The notes below the pieces were generated by a model that saw only the letters and a list, made by a program, of their open reading frames with translations, was not told the origin of the DNA and made no database searches. A stretch of 64,000 nt of DNA from Yaniella flava. Lineage in GTDB: Bacteria > Actinomycetota > Actinomycetes > Actinomycetales > Micrococcaceae. The stretch lies in contig NZ_BAAAMN010000048.1 of assembly GCF_039529295.1 (NCBI RefSeq), positions 1 through 64,000 on the forward strand, given 5' to 3'. Below are positions 51,967-60,686 of this stretch, in pieces. Position 1 is the stretch's first letter; each line of letters starts with the position of its first letter. The position numbers and the translations under genes are program-made.

Positions 51967-52614
51967 CTACAGTGGCCGCGCGACTGCACGTACCGGGGAG
52001 CCGTCGAGGCCTTCAACGTTGAGTGGCAGTACGCTCATCCATACCTGCTGGGGGAGCACGGTGAGTCTGCGCAAGTTCTCGACGATCACGCCGTCATTGC
52101 CCAACCAGAAATCGTGAACAGGTACCTGATGAGCCTCATCTGAGGTGGGGTCTGGGCTGAGGGTGTCGACGCCGAGGACTCGGGCGCCTCGTTGCCAAAG
52201 TTCGTGTGCGAGTTCCGGTGCGATGAACGGGTGCTGCTCACGTAGTTCCTCGTAGAAATATTGGTCCCATCCGGTCGCAATGCACACGATGCCCGGCAGT
52301 TCCTCGGGCAACGGGTCTACGTCTTCGTGGCGTATAACCTGTGCCGCAATACCAGCGGTGTGTTCAGTTCGTACTTGGAGAACGTAGGCGGCACCGACGA
52401 GTCGCTCGAGGTCGAGTTGATCAACGGTGCGTCCGTGTGGAACCGTGTGCGCCGGGGCGTCCAGATGGGTTCCACTGTGGGTGCCAAACTGCAGGTGGGT
52501 GACGGCAGCACCATCGTCTTCGAGTTTCAGCGCTGCGGTGGTCGATACCTGAGGGTCGCAGGGGTACACGGGCATTCCGGTACGTAGGGGATGACTCAAA
52601 TCGAGCAGTGTCAT
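51967..52614 (-). CDS. Cyclase-family metal hydrolase (kynurenine formamidase-like)
   Basis: A 215-residue protein. LSHPLRTGMPVYPCDP opens it, and the metal-binding motif HSGTHLDAPAH is near residue 47, as in kynurenine formamidases and isatin hydrolases. IVCIATGWDQYFYEELREQH and the C-terminal MSVLPLNVEGLDGSPVRA fit the family. It hydrolyses amides or lactams; no kyn genes lie nearby, so the substrate is open. It is divergent from the chromate transporter. Confidence 0.87.
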   Translation of the reverse strand: MTLLDLSHPLRTGMPVYPCDPQVSTTAALKLEDDGAAVTHLQFGTHSGTHLDAPAHTVPHGRTVDQLDLERLVGAAYVLQVRTEHTAGIAAQVIRHEDVDPLPEELPGIVCIATGWDQYFYEELREQHPFIAPELAHELWQRGARVLGVDTLSPDPTSDEAHQVPVHDFWLGNDGVIVENLRRLTVLPQQVWMSVLPLNVEGLDGSPVRAVARPL

Positions 52615-52705
52615 GTGTACCTCCGATGCGCTGTGAGATCCGGGCGATTGCTAGGCTGATGATGTTCACTCTAAATCGTCGAGGACATCGCACGAAGGAT
52701 TCGCC

Positions 52706-53914
52706 ATCGCAGATCTGAAGTCGGCAGAAGTATTTCGAACCTTTCTCAAACTTGGTGTCACCTCTTTTGGTGGCCCGGTTGCACACCTCGGATATTTTCG
52801 CGATGAACTGGTCGCACGCCGCAAGTGGGTAACCGAACAACAATACGGCCAGCTCGTTGCACTGTGTCAGTTCCTGCCGGGCCCAGCATCTAGCCAGGTC
52901 GGCTTTGCGCTCGGTCTGATTCGTGGCGGATACGTCGGTGCGCTCGCAGCCTGGGTCGCGTTTACCTTGCCGTCAGCGCTGCTTTTGGTCTTGTTTGCGA
53001 TCGGCGCGGTGTCGCTGGATGGTCCGATTGGGCAGGGGCTGATGGTGGGCCTCAAAGCCGTCGCGGTGGCCGTGGTCGCGCATGCGGTATGGGGCATGGC
53101 GAAGAACTTGACGCCAGACCTGAAGCGGGTACTCATCGGCGTCGTTGCGATAGCGTTGGCTCTTTTTGTTCCGGGCAATTTCGGCCAACTTGCCGCAATC
53201 GCAGTCGGTATTATCGCGGGACTGATCTGGTGTAGAGATCTGCTCACACAAGACGCCGAGGCGCTGTCGCTTCGGGTGTCAAAGCGCGTGGGCATTGGTG
53301 CCATGATCGTCTTTGTTGTGCTGTTGGCCGGATTGCCGTTCCTGGCCGCGTTCACAGCGAACGGTTGGGTAGGTGTTACCGATGCGTTCTACCGGGCCGG
53401 GGCGCTCGTGTTTGGTGGGGGACACGTGGTCTTACCCCTTCTGCAGGGTGAACCGGTCATTGCCGAGGCCGTGACGCAGGAACAATTCTTGGCAGGATAC
53501 GGTGCGGCACAAGCCGTCCCGGGACCATTGTTTACGTTTGCCGCATATCTTGGCTTTGAAATGGCCGCCGGGTCGACGGCGTGGCTACTGGCCGCGGTCG
53601 CCCTGGTCGCCGTGTTTGTACCGGTCATGTTATTGCTGGTGGCAGCGCTCCCATTCTGGAACGCCGTGCGCAATAACAAGCTCATTCGTGCGGCAATGGC
53701 CGGTGCGAATGCTTCGGTCGTGGGTATTTTGACCGCCGCGCTCATCACCCCCGTCATCACTTCAGGGATTACCGGCATCGCGCCGTTGGTCATTGCGCTG
53801 AGCTGTTTTCTGTTGCTGATCTTTGCCAAATTGCCAGCGTGGGCCGTCGTGCTCATTGGCGCTATTGCCGGACTTCTTGTCGGTATGACCGAGTTTGGTG
53901 TGGCCTGGACCTAG
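52706..53914 (+). CDS. chrA: Chromate transporter ChrA, apparent ATC start
   Basis: A chromate-family permease of about 402 residues, the normal size of two-domain CHR proteins. The frame begins IADLKSAEVFRTFLKLGVTS then FGGPVAHLGYFRDELV and LCQFLPGPASSQVGFALGLI; the second domain has FGGGHVVLPLLQGEPVIAEA and YGAAQAVPGPLFTFAAYLG. There is no ATG, GTG or TTG upstream of residue 88 in this frame back to a TAG. GAAGGA at 52694-52699 lies six bases before ATC at 52706. Either ATC is the start codon or an ATG has mutated (or been misread). Confidence 0.85.
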   Translation: MADLKSAEVFRTFLKLGVTSFGGPVAHLGYFRDELVARRKWVTEQQYGQLVALCQFLPGPASSQVGFALGLIRGGYVGALAAWVAFTLPSALLLVLFAIGAVSLDGPIGQGLMVGLKAVAVAVVAHAVWGMAKNLTPDLKRVLIGVVAIALALFVPGNFGQLAAIAVGIIAGLIWCRDLLTQDAEALSLRVSKRVGIGAMIVFVVLLAGLPFLAAFTANGWVGVTDAFYRAGALVFGGGHVVLPLLQGEPVIAEAVTQEQFLAGYGAAQAVPGPLFTFAAYLGFEMAAGSTAWLLAAVALVAVFVPVMLLLVAALPFWNAVRNNKLIRAAMAGANASVVGILTAALITPVITSGITGIAPLVIALSCFLLLIFAKLPAWAVVLIGAIAGLLVGMTEFGVAWT

Positions 53915-54089
53915 TGGTGTTCGCTCGTTTCGCCATGATGCGGTTGTATGGCGTAGAGTGATCGTAGCCAGCCGGATATCAACTTTTTCCGGTGCCGGCC
54001 AGTACCGCGTAGAGCTGCCTTTGTATCGCCGCTGCCGCCAGTGCCAGGGCCGGGTCTATTTTCTTCCACCCGGACGGATTCATTTTTTC

Positions 54090-55574
54090 ATGACTTCATA
54101 TCAACCTACCGCCAAAAACGGCGGTTCCTCCAACGCGCTTTCTTCCGACGCCCCAGCAAACGGCTTTACCAAACTCGGGCTACCAGAAGGCCTTGTGAAC
54201 GCTTTGGCTCCCCAAGGCATCACTTCTCCAACCCCTATTCAAGCCGCAACCCTGCCTGATTCATTGGCGGGACGCGATGTCCTCGGTCGCGGTCGCACCG
54301 GCTCCGGTAAAACCTATGCGTTCATGTTGCCCACGGCAGCACGGTTGACCGGCGGACGTGCCGCTCAAGCACGTCGTCCTCGGTCACTTGTGTTGGCGCC
54401 CACCAGGGAACTCGCACTCCAGCTGGCTGAGTCGTTTGAACCGCTCAGTGCCGAAACCGGACTCTCTTCGACCACGATCTTCGGTGGCGTGGGCCAGAAC
54501 CCACAGGTGAAAGCCTTGCAGCGCGGTGTCGACGTGCTGGTCGCTTGCCCCGGCCGGCTGTTGGATCTCATTGGACAGGGCCACGTCGACCTCTCGGGCA
54601 TCGAGATTCTCATCATCGACGAAGCTGACCACATGGCTGACATGGGCTTTTTGCCGATGGTCCGTCGCATTCTTGACCAGGTGCCTGCACACGCGCAGAA
54701 GATGCTGTTCTCGGCCACACTGGATGCCGGCGTGGGCGTACTGGTCAACAAATATCTTGAGAATCCAGTCGTCCACGAAGCCGATTCAGCAGCTTCCCCG
54801 GTGGCAAAAATGGACCACCACGTGCTGACAGTCGATGGTGACGACCGTTTGAGCGCATTGACGAGTATTTGCGCGGCGCAGGGCCAAACCATTGTGTTTA
54901 CGCGTACCAAGCACGGTGCCAAGCGTGTTGCCAAGCAGCTTCGTCAGCGCGGTGTGGCCGGCCTGGAGTTGCACGGTAACCTCTCGCAAAATGCGCGCAC
55001 GAGGAACCTCAAGGCATTTCATGACGGGACGGCTACCACCCTGGTGGCAACTGACATTGCGGCTCGCGGTATCCACGTTGACGACGTCGCCCTTGTGGTG
55101 CATGCCGATCCGCCTGCCGAGCACAAAGCGTATTTGCACCGTTCAGGCCGTACCGCGCGCGCGGGTCAGGCCGGCACTGTAATTACGCTGGCGTCCACTC
55201 AACTGCAGGGTGAGGTGCGCCAGCTCATGAAGGCCGCCAAGATCAAACCAACGGTGCACTCCAATGGCGCCTCGGATGAGGTCTTGCATCAGCTGGTTCC
55301 AGGCGAGCGCTCATTTTTGGCGCCGGCTGAAATCGAAGACCGCTTGGCTATTGTGACACCTCTCCCGCAAAACGGGCAGCGCAGTAAACAGCAGAATTCC
55401 AAGGGCCAAAGTCGCAATGCCCGTGGTCGCAGTGGCGGTCAGCGCAGCGGTGGTCAACGCGGTGGCCAAGGTTCTCGAGGCCGTGGTGGTCAACGCAATA
55501 GCAGTCAACGCGCTAGCGCGGGCGGACGCCCCGGGAACCGCCGCAGTAGTTCGCCAGGGTCGTCCCGCGGCTAA
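54090..55574 (+). CDS. DEAD-box ATP-dependent RNA helicase
   Basis: About 494 residues. Conserved motifs in order: Q motif (GITSPTPIQ), Walker A GRGRTGSGKTYAF, PTRELALQ, IIDEADHMADMGF (DEAD box), SATLDAG, IVFTRTKHGAKR, ATDIAARGIHVDD, and HRSGRTARAG. After residue 420 the tail is a basic Gly/Ser/Asn/Arg/Gln-rich stretch, presumably RNA-binding. It unwinds RNA in ribosome assembly or cold adaptation. The ATG 54090 is chosen; the longer frame to 53895 gives non-homologous residues. A 175-base gap before it may be a long 5' leader, which is common in cold-shock helicase genes. Confidence 0.92.
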   Translation: MTSYQPTAKNGGSSNALSSDAPANGFTKLGLPEGLVNALAPQGITSPTPIQAATLPDSLAGRDVLGRGRTGSGKTYAFMLPTAARLTGGRAAQARRPRSLVLAPTRELALQLAESFEPLSAETGLSSTTIFGGVGQNPQVKALQRGVDVLVACPGRLLDLIGQGHVDLSGIEILIIDEADHMADMGFLPMVRRILDQVPAHAQKMLFSATLDAGVGVLVNKYLENPVVHEADSAASPVAKMDHHVLTVDGDDRLSALTSICAAQGQTIVFTRTKHGAKRVAKQLRQRGVAGLELHGNLSQNARTRNLKAFHDGTATTLVATDIAARGIHVDDVALVVHADPPAEHKAYLHRSGRTARAGQAGTVITLASTQLQGEVRQLMKAAKIKPTVHSNGASDEVLHQLVPGERSFLAPAEIEDRLAIVTPLPQNGQRSKQQNSKGQSRNARGRSGGQRSGGQRGGQGSRGRGGQRNSSQRASAGGRPGNRRSSSPGSSRG

Positions 55575-55592
55575 GCCGTTCGGCGCCACTTC

Positions 55593-56894
55593 TTATTGAG
55601 GTGAACCAGGTTGCTGCGGTGGCTGATACCCACCGAATTGTTGTGACCCACCAGGGTGGCCGCTCTGCGGGTAGCCACCTTGGTGCTGGCCGTAACCACC
55701 CTGTGGATACTGGCCAGGCTGCTGATGCGCAGTGGCCTGGTATGGCTGCGGTTGAGCAGCCCGTGGCTGCGTCGCTGATGGACCTGCTTCGATGCGTGCG
55801 GCCAAGTACAGCATGGCCCCGGCAAGGAGTACCAGCGCCATAAAGATCAACCACACAACCGAGAAGCTGCTACCGCGCGTGCCCAGGAACCCGATGAGTG
55901 TGAAACACCGTGCCAACAGGGCAAAACCTGCGCCAATACTGACGACGATGAACGAATACCGCATCCACTTCGATGGTAGGAGCAGTTCCAACACGGCAAG
56001 TGCGACCGTGGCGATGAGCAACAACAGGATCACCCAACCGCCTGCGGCCACATGCGACATGTCCGCCAGGGCATAGGCCGTTGTAGACGGGGTGAAGAAG
56101 AACCCGAAGAGGCTCAGGAATGCGGCGCCGCCAGCGACGAAGAGCCCCCACGTACCTCGGTCGCTCATGTCGATCTTCGAAGCGTTGCGTGGTGAGGCCC
56201 CGAACTGGGGTTGACCGTAGTACTGCTGTGACTGGCCAAAGCCCGGCTGCTGTGGTTGACCGAATGGTTGCTGTCCGGTTTGGGCATATCCAAAGGACTG
56301 TTGACCAGAGTGCTGTTCGCCGCTAGTGGGTTGCTGGTTCCACTGAGGTTCTTGCTGTGCTGGCTGCTCAAATGGTGACGGCTGACCAAAGGGCTGTGGC
56401 TCCGACTGGGGAGACGACGCACCGGGTGATGGTTCTGCACCACCCCAGGCCGGTTGGGCGGTCTCGGAATGGGACTCTGGTTCGCCAAATGCTGTAGTCG
56501 GTTCATCGCCGGGTTGAATCGGATTCTGGAACCAACCGCCAGCCGGTGTTTCTGCTTGCTGCTCACTGGTCGAGCCGCCGGAGGGTTGTGCCCAGGCAGG
56601 TGCAGAGAATTGTTCTGGTTCGGCCGCTGTAGCGGGATCTGTGCCTGCCGCTGGTTCAGTCGCCTCGTCGTCAGCGGGCTCGTCGACCGGCTCTTGTGTC
56701 GGCTGAGAAGGGGCCTGGGCGGCTTGTTCCGCTTTGCGATCGCGGATCCAATCGGCTAAGCCGGGGTACACATTGGGGTGTTGCAAAATCTCATCCCACA
56801 GCTGCGGGTGGGTTTGCGCTAATTCTTGGAGCCGTAGCGGTTCGACCGCTGGATCGGACAGATCCACCGGTTCATGTGAAGACGAATTCGTCAT
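55593..56894 (-). CDS. Variant leucine-rich-repeat protein with Gln/Pro-rich linkers and four membrane segments
   Basis: A 433-residue protein. The first 50 residues (EPLRLQELAQTHPQLWDEIL, then HPNVYPGLADWIRDRK) match the actinobacterial variant LRR domain. A long Ala/Pro/Gln/Glu-rich linker follows to about residue 240, with repeated FGQP and QQP motifs. Then come four membrane helices between residues 245 and 370 (GLFVAGGAAFLSLFGFFF first), and a Gly/Gln/Tyr/Pro-rich tail. Such tails often promote phase separation, but that is inference. Function is unknown. Confidence 0.75.
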   Translation of the reverse strand: MTNSSSHEPVDLSDPAVEPLRLQELAQTHPQLWDEILQHPNVYPGLADWIRDRKAEQAAQAPSQPTQEPVDEPADDEATEPAAGTDPATAAEPEQFSAPAWAQPSGGSTSEQQAETPAGGWFQNPIQPGDEPTTAFGEPESHSETAQPAWGGAEPSPGASSPQSEPQPFGQPSPFEQPAQQEPQWNQQPTSGEQHSGQQSFGYAQTGQQPFGQPQQPGFGQSQQYYGQPQFGASPRNASKIDMSDRGTWGLFVAGGAAFLSLFGFFFTPSTTAYALADMSHVAAGGWVILLLLIATVALAVLELLLPSKWMRYSFIVVSIGAGFALLARCFTLIGFLGTRGSSFSVVWLIFMALVLLAGAMLYLAARIEAGPSATQPRAAQPQPYQATAHQQPGQYPQGGYGQHQGGYPQSGHPGGSQQFGGYQPPQQPGSPQ

Positions 56895-57157
56895 GTGCAG
56901 TGTCCTTTGAGATCAGCAAGACGTGTGTGAGTTCAGTTGTTCGGTGTCACAGCGCTACACGCATGGCAGGCAGAATGTGTGCGTCGACGCCACACTAAAA
57001 GTCTAACCGAGCCGCGTATATTGCCATACTCTAAGTAGCCGCGGCGTGTGGGCTACAATGCGATGATGCACACGTCACGTTGTGGCAGGTAACAGTTGCA
57101 TATATTTTAGGCGGGGGTCCAGCGGAACCCCTGCGACGTATTGTATGAGTGGAACAT

Positions 57158-59197
57158 ATGGCTGACGAACACGACCCCAACCTCGACGCGTCCCAGCACG
57201 ACGACGAGGACACTGTAGAGCAGAGTACCCGCGACACCGAGGCGCCGGAAGAGGCTACCCCGGATGAGCTGGACGCGGAGACGCGAATGCTGCAACAAAT
57301 TGCTGCCTTGCGTGAAGGGGACCAGCCCGTGGCAAACGCTGACCAGGAACAACCTGGTGAAGACGCTACTGATACCGCCGCCACTCCCAGTGCCGAAGAT
57401 GAGACCGAAAAAACCAAAATGTTCACACCGATTGCCGCGTCCGGTGCTGCTGCCAGCGCCGGATCGGGAGCCGGTGATGGTCGTGACGACGAGGTGAAAG
57501 GGCCGCGCAAGAAGCGTCGTTGGCCGTGGATTGTGCTCGTAGTCATTGTGCTGTTGGGCGCCGGATACGTTGCGACCGCATTTGCCACCGAAGACAGCCT
57601 GCCAGCAAGCCTGACCGTGGAGGGAGTGGACGTTTCGGGCTTGTCCCTCGAAGAGGCCGCCCCGGTACTGGAGGAGGAACTTGGTGCTCGTGCATCGCGT
57701 GAACTGACTGTCACCGCCGCGGATGTCGAAGCCGCCATCGTGCCGGCTGATTCCGGCTATGCCTACGACGTAGACGCCACGCTGGACGATCTGACGGATC
57801 TTACCTTCGATCCAGTGGAAATATGGGGTCGTCTTTTCGGGGAAGCACACGTTTCAGCGGTCACCTCCGTTGACGAGTCTGCTGCTCAAGAGGCCGTTGC
57901 CGGCCTGAGCGAACAGTTGACCTTTGATCCCACCGAAGGCTCGGTGACGTATGAGGGCGACACTCTCGAGTATGCGGAGCCCATCGATGGTTTCACCGTC
58001 GACGCCGAACAGCTCTCCCAGCAGCTCAATGACACCTGGCTGAGTGAAGAAACTGAAATCGAGGCCCCCGGGGATGCTGAAGACCCAGCAGTCTCTGGTG
58101 AACAGTGGGAGCAGTTTGTCGCCGCCACAGCCCAGCCGTTGATCGATGACACCTATACCGTCACAGCCGACGATACGAGCACCGAACTGGCGCCAGCTCA
58201 GCTCGGCGCGGCGGCAGAGGTCACGGTTGCAGAAGGCGAAGAAGGTGACTCTCCAGTGCTCAGCCTCGATGGAGAAGCACTGACAGATTCTCTGGCCGAA
58301 AATAATGCTGAATTTGAATCCACGAACCAGGACGCCACGGTCGAACTTACCGGTGCGCCTGGGTCAGGACAGCCTGAGGTCGTCCCCGGTTCATCGGGTA
58401 GTGGTGTCGACGGTGAACAAGTGGTCGATGAGATTCTGGCCGACCTCAATGCGGAAGAAACAACGCGTGCCATCACGGTGGATCTGCACGAAGTTGAACC
58501 CGATGTGACCACCGAGGAAGCCGAAGCCTGGGATGTCAATCACGCGGTGGCCGAATACGCCACACCGTATCCAGCCTCCGATGGTCCACGTACCGCAAAC
58601 CTGGAAGTTGGTGTGAGCCGGATCAACGGAACCGTCGTCATGCCCGGCGAAGAGTTCAACCTCAATTCCCTCCTCGCCCCCGTCACGGAAGCCAACGGCT
58701 ACCATTCGTCGGGCGTCGTGGAATCCGGTGTCGCGACGAACGCGGTCGGTGGTGGCCTATCACAGATCGCCACTATGTCCTACAACGCCGGCTTTCTTGG
58801 CGGAATGGAAATTGTCGAGCACAAACCACACTCACGCTGGTTCGAACGCTACCCCCAGGGACGAGAATCCACCTACTGGGAGGGTCAAGTAAATGTCCGC
58901 TGGAAGAACGATACCGACGCACCGGTGATTGTCGAAATGTGGCTTGCCGGATCGCAAGTACACACCCGGCTGTGGGGTTCGGATTACTATGATGTTTCGA
59001 CGACGACGTCGGATCCGTATAACTACACTCAAGCCCCAACTATCCACAACACCGATGACGAATGTACCCCGGAAACCGGCGGACGCCAGGGCTTCACCGT
59101 CGACGTGCACCGCAGCAAGACGCCACCTGAAGGTTCAGCAATTCAAGAATCTTGGAGCTGGGCCTACTCCGGTTGGCCAACCGTCATCTGCGACTAA
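57158..59197 (+). CDS. VanW-family protein with peptidoglycan-binding-type domain
   Basis: About 679 residues. An acidic cytoplasmic N-terminus of 110 residues precedes one membrane helix (WIVLVVIVLLGAGYVATAF). A YoaR-like domain (LPASLTVEGVDVSGLSLEEA) is repeated in looser form, then VanW proper near residue 470: NLEVGVSRINGTVVMPGEEF, ESGVATNAVGGGLSQIATM and EHKPHSRWFERYPQGRESTY. VanW proteins are tied to vancomycin-resistance clusters and to wall metabolism, without known activity. The ATG at 57158 is better placed than the GTG at 57149. The stop overlaps the DtxR-family gene on the other strand. Confidence 0.88.
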   Translation: MADEHDPNLDASQHDDEDTVEQSTRDTEAPEEATPDELDAETRMLQQIAALREGDQPVANADQEQPGEDATDTAATPSAEDETEKTKMFTPIAASGAAASAGSGAGDGRDDEVKGPRKKRRWPWIVLVVIVLLGAGYVATAFATEDSLPASLTVEGVDVSGLSLEEAAPVLEEELGARASRELTVTAADVEAAIVPADSGYAYDVDATLDDLTDLTFDPVEIWGRLFGEAHVSAVTSVDESAAQEAVAGLSEQLTFDPTEGSVTYEGDTLEYAEPIDGFTVDAEQLSQQLNDTWLSEETEIEAPGDAEDPAVSGEQWEQFVAATAQPLIDDTYTVTADDTSTELAPAQLGAAAEVTVAEGEEGDSPVLSLDGEALTDSLAENNAEFESTNQDATVELTGAPGSGQPEVVPGSSGSGVDGEQVVDEILADLNAEETTRAITVDLHEVEPDVTTEEAEAWDVNHAVAEYATPYPASDGPRTANLEVGVSRINGTVVMPGEEFNLNSLLAPVTEANGYHSSGVVESGVATNAVGGGLSQIATMSYNAGFLGGMEIVEHKPHSRWFERYPQGRESTYWEGQVNVRWKNDTDAPVIVEMWLAGSQVHTRLWGSDYYDVSTTTSDPYNYTQAPTIHNTDDECTPETGGRQGFTVDVHRSKTPPEGSAIQESWSWAYSGWPTVICD

Positions 59198-59874
59198 ACC
59201 TCGGTGACGACCGGCGTCACCCACACCGCATCAACCGCCGCCGGGCCGAGTGTCAGCTGCGCGTCAGGGGCGACCAAGGTGACCGTATCCGAAAACGGGG
59301 CGCCCTCGGCTAGCTCGACAATCGTGCCGTGAGCGACACCCTGCGAAGCAAAATACTGCAACAGCGCCGGATCATCATCGGAGATCCGCTCCACCGAAGC
59401 CTGCACCCCGACCCCAAGATTCGTCAACGAAATCGCCGTGAGCCGTTCGACGCTGCCATCGGCGCTAGGTATCGGATCACCGTGCGGATCACGATTCGGA
59501 TGCCCAAGGTACTCCGCGATCTTGTCGACCATAAAATCCGAGATCGCGTGCTCTAGAACCTCTGCCTCATCATGCACCTGATCCCACGTATACCCCAGCG
59601 CTTGCACCAAAAATGTTTCTAACAGCCGATGACGACGCACCATATCAATGGCATGCACGCGTCCGGTCTCGGTCAGCTCAATCGAGCCATACGGGGCATG
59701 ATCAATCAACCCCGACCGACGCAACCGCCGCAGTGCATCCGATGTCGTCGATAACGTCACCCCGACCCGCTGGGCAATACTGGTCGCGGTGATCTGTTCA
59801 TCCGACCATTCTTGCGCAAGCCAAATGGCCTTCAAATAGTCCTGGGTGGAATCGGAAAGTTGCTCGATCGACAT
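59194..59874 (-). CDS. DtxR-family metal-dependent transcriptional regulator
   Basis: About 226 residues. The N-terminal helix-turn-helix reads STQDYLKAIWLAQEWSDEQI, SIAQRVGVTLSTTSDALRRL and SGLIDHAPYGSIELTETGR. The dimerisation and metal-binding domain follows (RRHRLLETFLVQALGYTWDQ, EAEVLEHAISDFMVDKIAEY and GHPNRDPHGDPIP), and the C-terminus is a FeoA/SH3-like domain. It should repress metal uptake when Fe or Mn is bound; the ABC importer at 25767 is one candidate target. The start is ATG 59874 (MSIEQLSDSTQDYL), not the longer frame. A palindrome lies upstream. Confidence 0.9.
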   Translation of the reverse strand: MSIEQLSDSTQDYLKAIWLAQEWSDEQITATSIAQRVGVTLSTTSDALRRLRRSGLIDHAPYGSIELTETGRVHAIDMVRRHRLLETFLVQALGYTWDQVHDEAEVLEHAISDFMVDKIAEYLGHPNRDPHGDPIPSADGSVERLTAISLTNLGVGVQASVERISDDDPALLQYFASQGVAHGTIVELAEGAPFSDTVTLVAPDAQLTLGPAAVDAVWVTPVVTEV

Positions 59875-59917
59875 AGTTCCTAAGGTACCAAGTTCGCACC
59901 AGATCCGCCGACTAGAC

Positions 59918-59943
59918 AAAGTATTTCAAATCTGGAATACTTT
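59918..59943. promoter_or_regulatory. Inverted repeat between the DtxR-family and YceI genes
   Basis: AAAGTATT and AATACTTT are perfect inverted repeats with a 10-base spacer, in the 160-base divergent promoter region. The size (26 bp) and position fit an operator of the adjacent DtxR-family regulator controlling itself and/or the YceI gene. It does not match the classic DtxR box. Confidence 0.55.
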
Positions 59944-60034
59944 CGTGTTGGAAGATGTTGTAAAGAATTACGTGGTGCCCACCCGAGAACAGACCACATG
60001 GCATCACAAGATCTCAATTGAAGGAATGTACAAA

Positions 60035-60577
60035 ATGGCTAACGTCACCCCAGGCAAATGGACACTCGATACTTCACACTCTGAAGCAATGTTCAGCGTC
60101 CGTCACGCCGGAATTTCCCGTGTTCGCGGTAACTTCGAAGAGTTCTCCGGAACCGCTACCTTCACCGATGACTTGAACGGTTCCGTTGTTGAAGCCAACG
60201 TGCAGGCAGACTCGATCAACACCCGTAACGAAGGCCGCGACGAGCACTTGCGTTCAGCAGACTTCTTCGACGCCGAGAACCACCCAGTGTTGAAATTCGA
60301 ATCGCTCGAAGTTGCCAACTTCGACGGTGAAAGCTTTGACCTCAACGGCAACCTGACCATTCGCGGCGTCACCAAAGCCGTGAACTTCAAGGGCGAATTC
60401 GGCGGTCAGACTGTTGACGTCTTCGACCTGACCCGTGCAGGTTTCGAAGCCACCGCCGAAATCTCCCGTGAAGAATTCGGTCTCACCTGGAACGCTGCGC
60501 TCGAAGCAGGCGGCTTCCTGGTATCCGACAAAGTGCGCATTACCCTTGACGTTTCCTTCACCAAAGACGAAGAGTAA
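60035..60577 (+). CDS. YceI-family lipid-binding protein
   Basis: A 180-residue YceI protein with lipocalin-like barrel that binds polyisoprenoids. PGKWTLDTSHSEAMFSVRHA, RVRGNFEEFSGTATF, ADSINTRNEGRDEHLRSADF and GNLTIRGVTKAVNF are the family run. There is no signal peptide, as usual in actinobacteria. ATG 60035 follows GAAGGA by 9 bases; the ATG at 60026 is too near. It is divergent from the DtxR-family gene and has its own terminator. Confidence 0.92.
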   Translation: MANVTPGKWTLDTSHSEAMFSVRHAGISRVRGNFEEFSGTATFTDDLNGSVVEANVQADSINTRNEGRDEHLRSADFFDAENHPVLKFESLEVANFDGESFDLNGNLTIRGVTKAVNFKGEFGGQTVDVFDLTRAGFEATAEISREEFGLTWNAALEAGGFLVSDKVRITLDVSFTKDEE

Positions 60578-60607
60578 GCGACAGACGCTCAGTCTCTAAG
60601 ACGTCGA

Positions 60608-60645
60608 CGCCGCCCGGCAATCCAGTCACGGATTGGCCGGGCGGC
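60608..60645 (+). terminator. Terminator after the YceI gene
   Basis: CGCCGCCCGGCAATCC pairs with GGATTGGCCGGGCGGC (one bulged base), a strong GC-rich stem, followed by TTGTGTT. It closes the YceI gene. Confidence 0.8.
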
Positions 60646-60686
60646 TTGTGTTAACGGCGCTTGGCGGTGCGTTAAACTGGACCACT

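Noticed and set aside
53895..54089. A 65-residue N-terminal extension of the DEAD-box helicase
   Set aside because: The residues are unlike helicase N-termini and no ribosome site precedes them. ATG 54090 gives the normal start.
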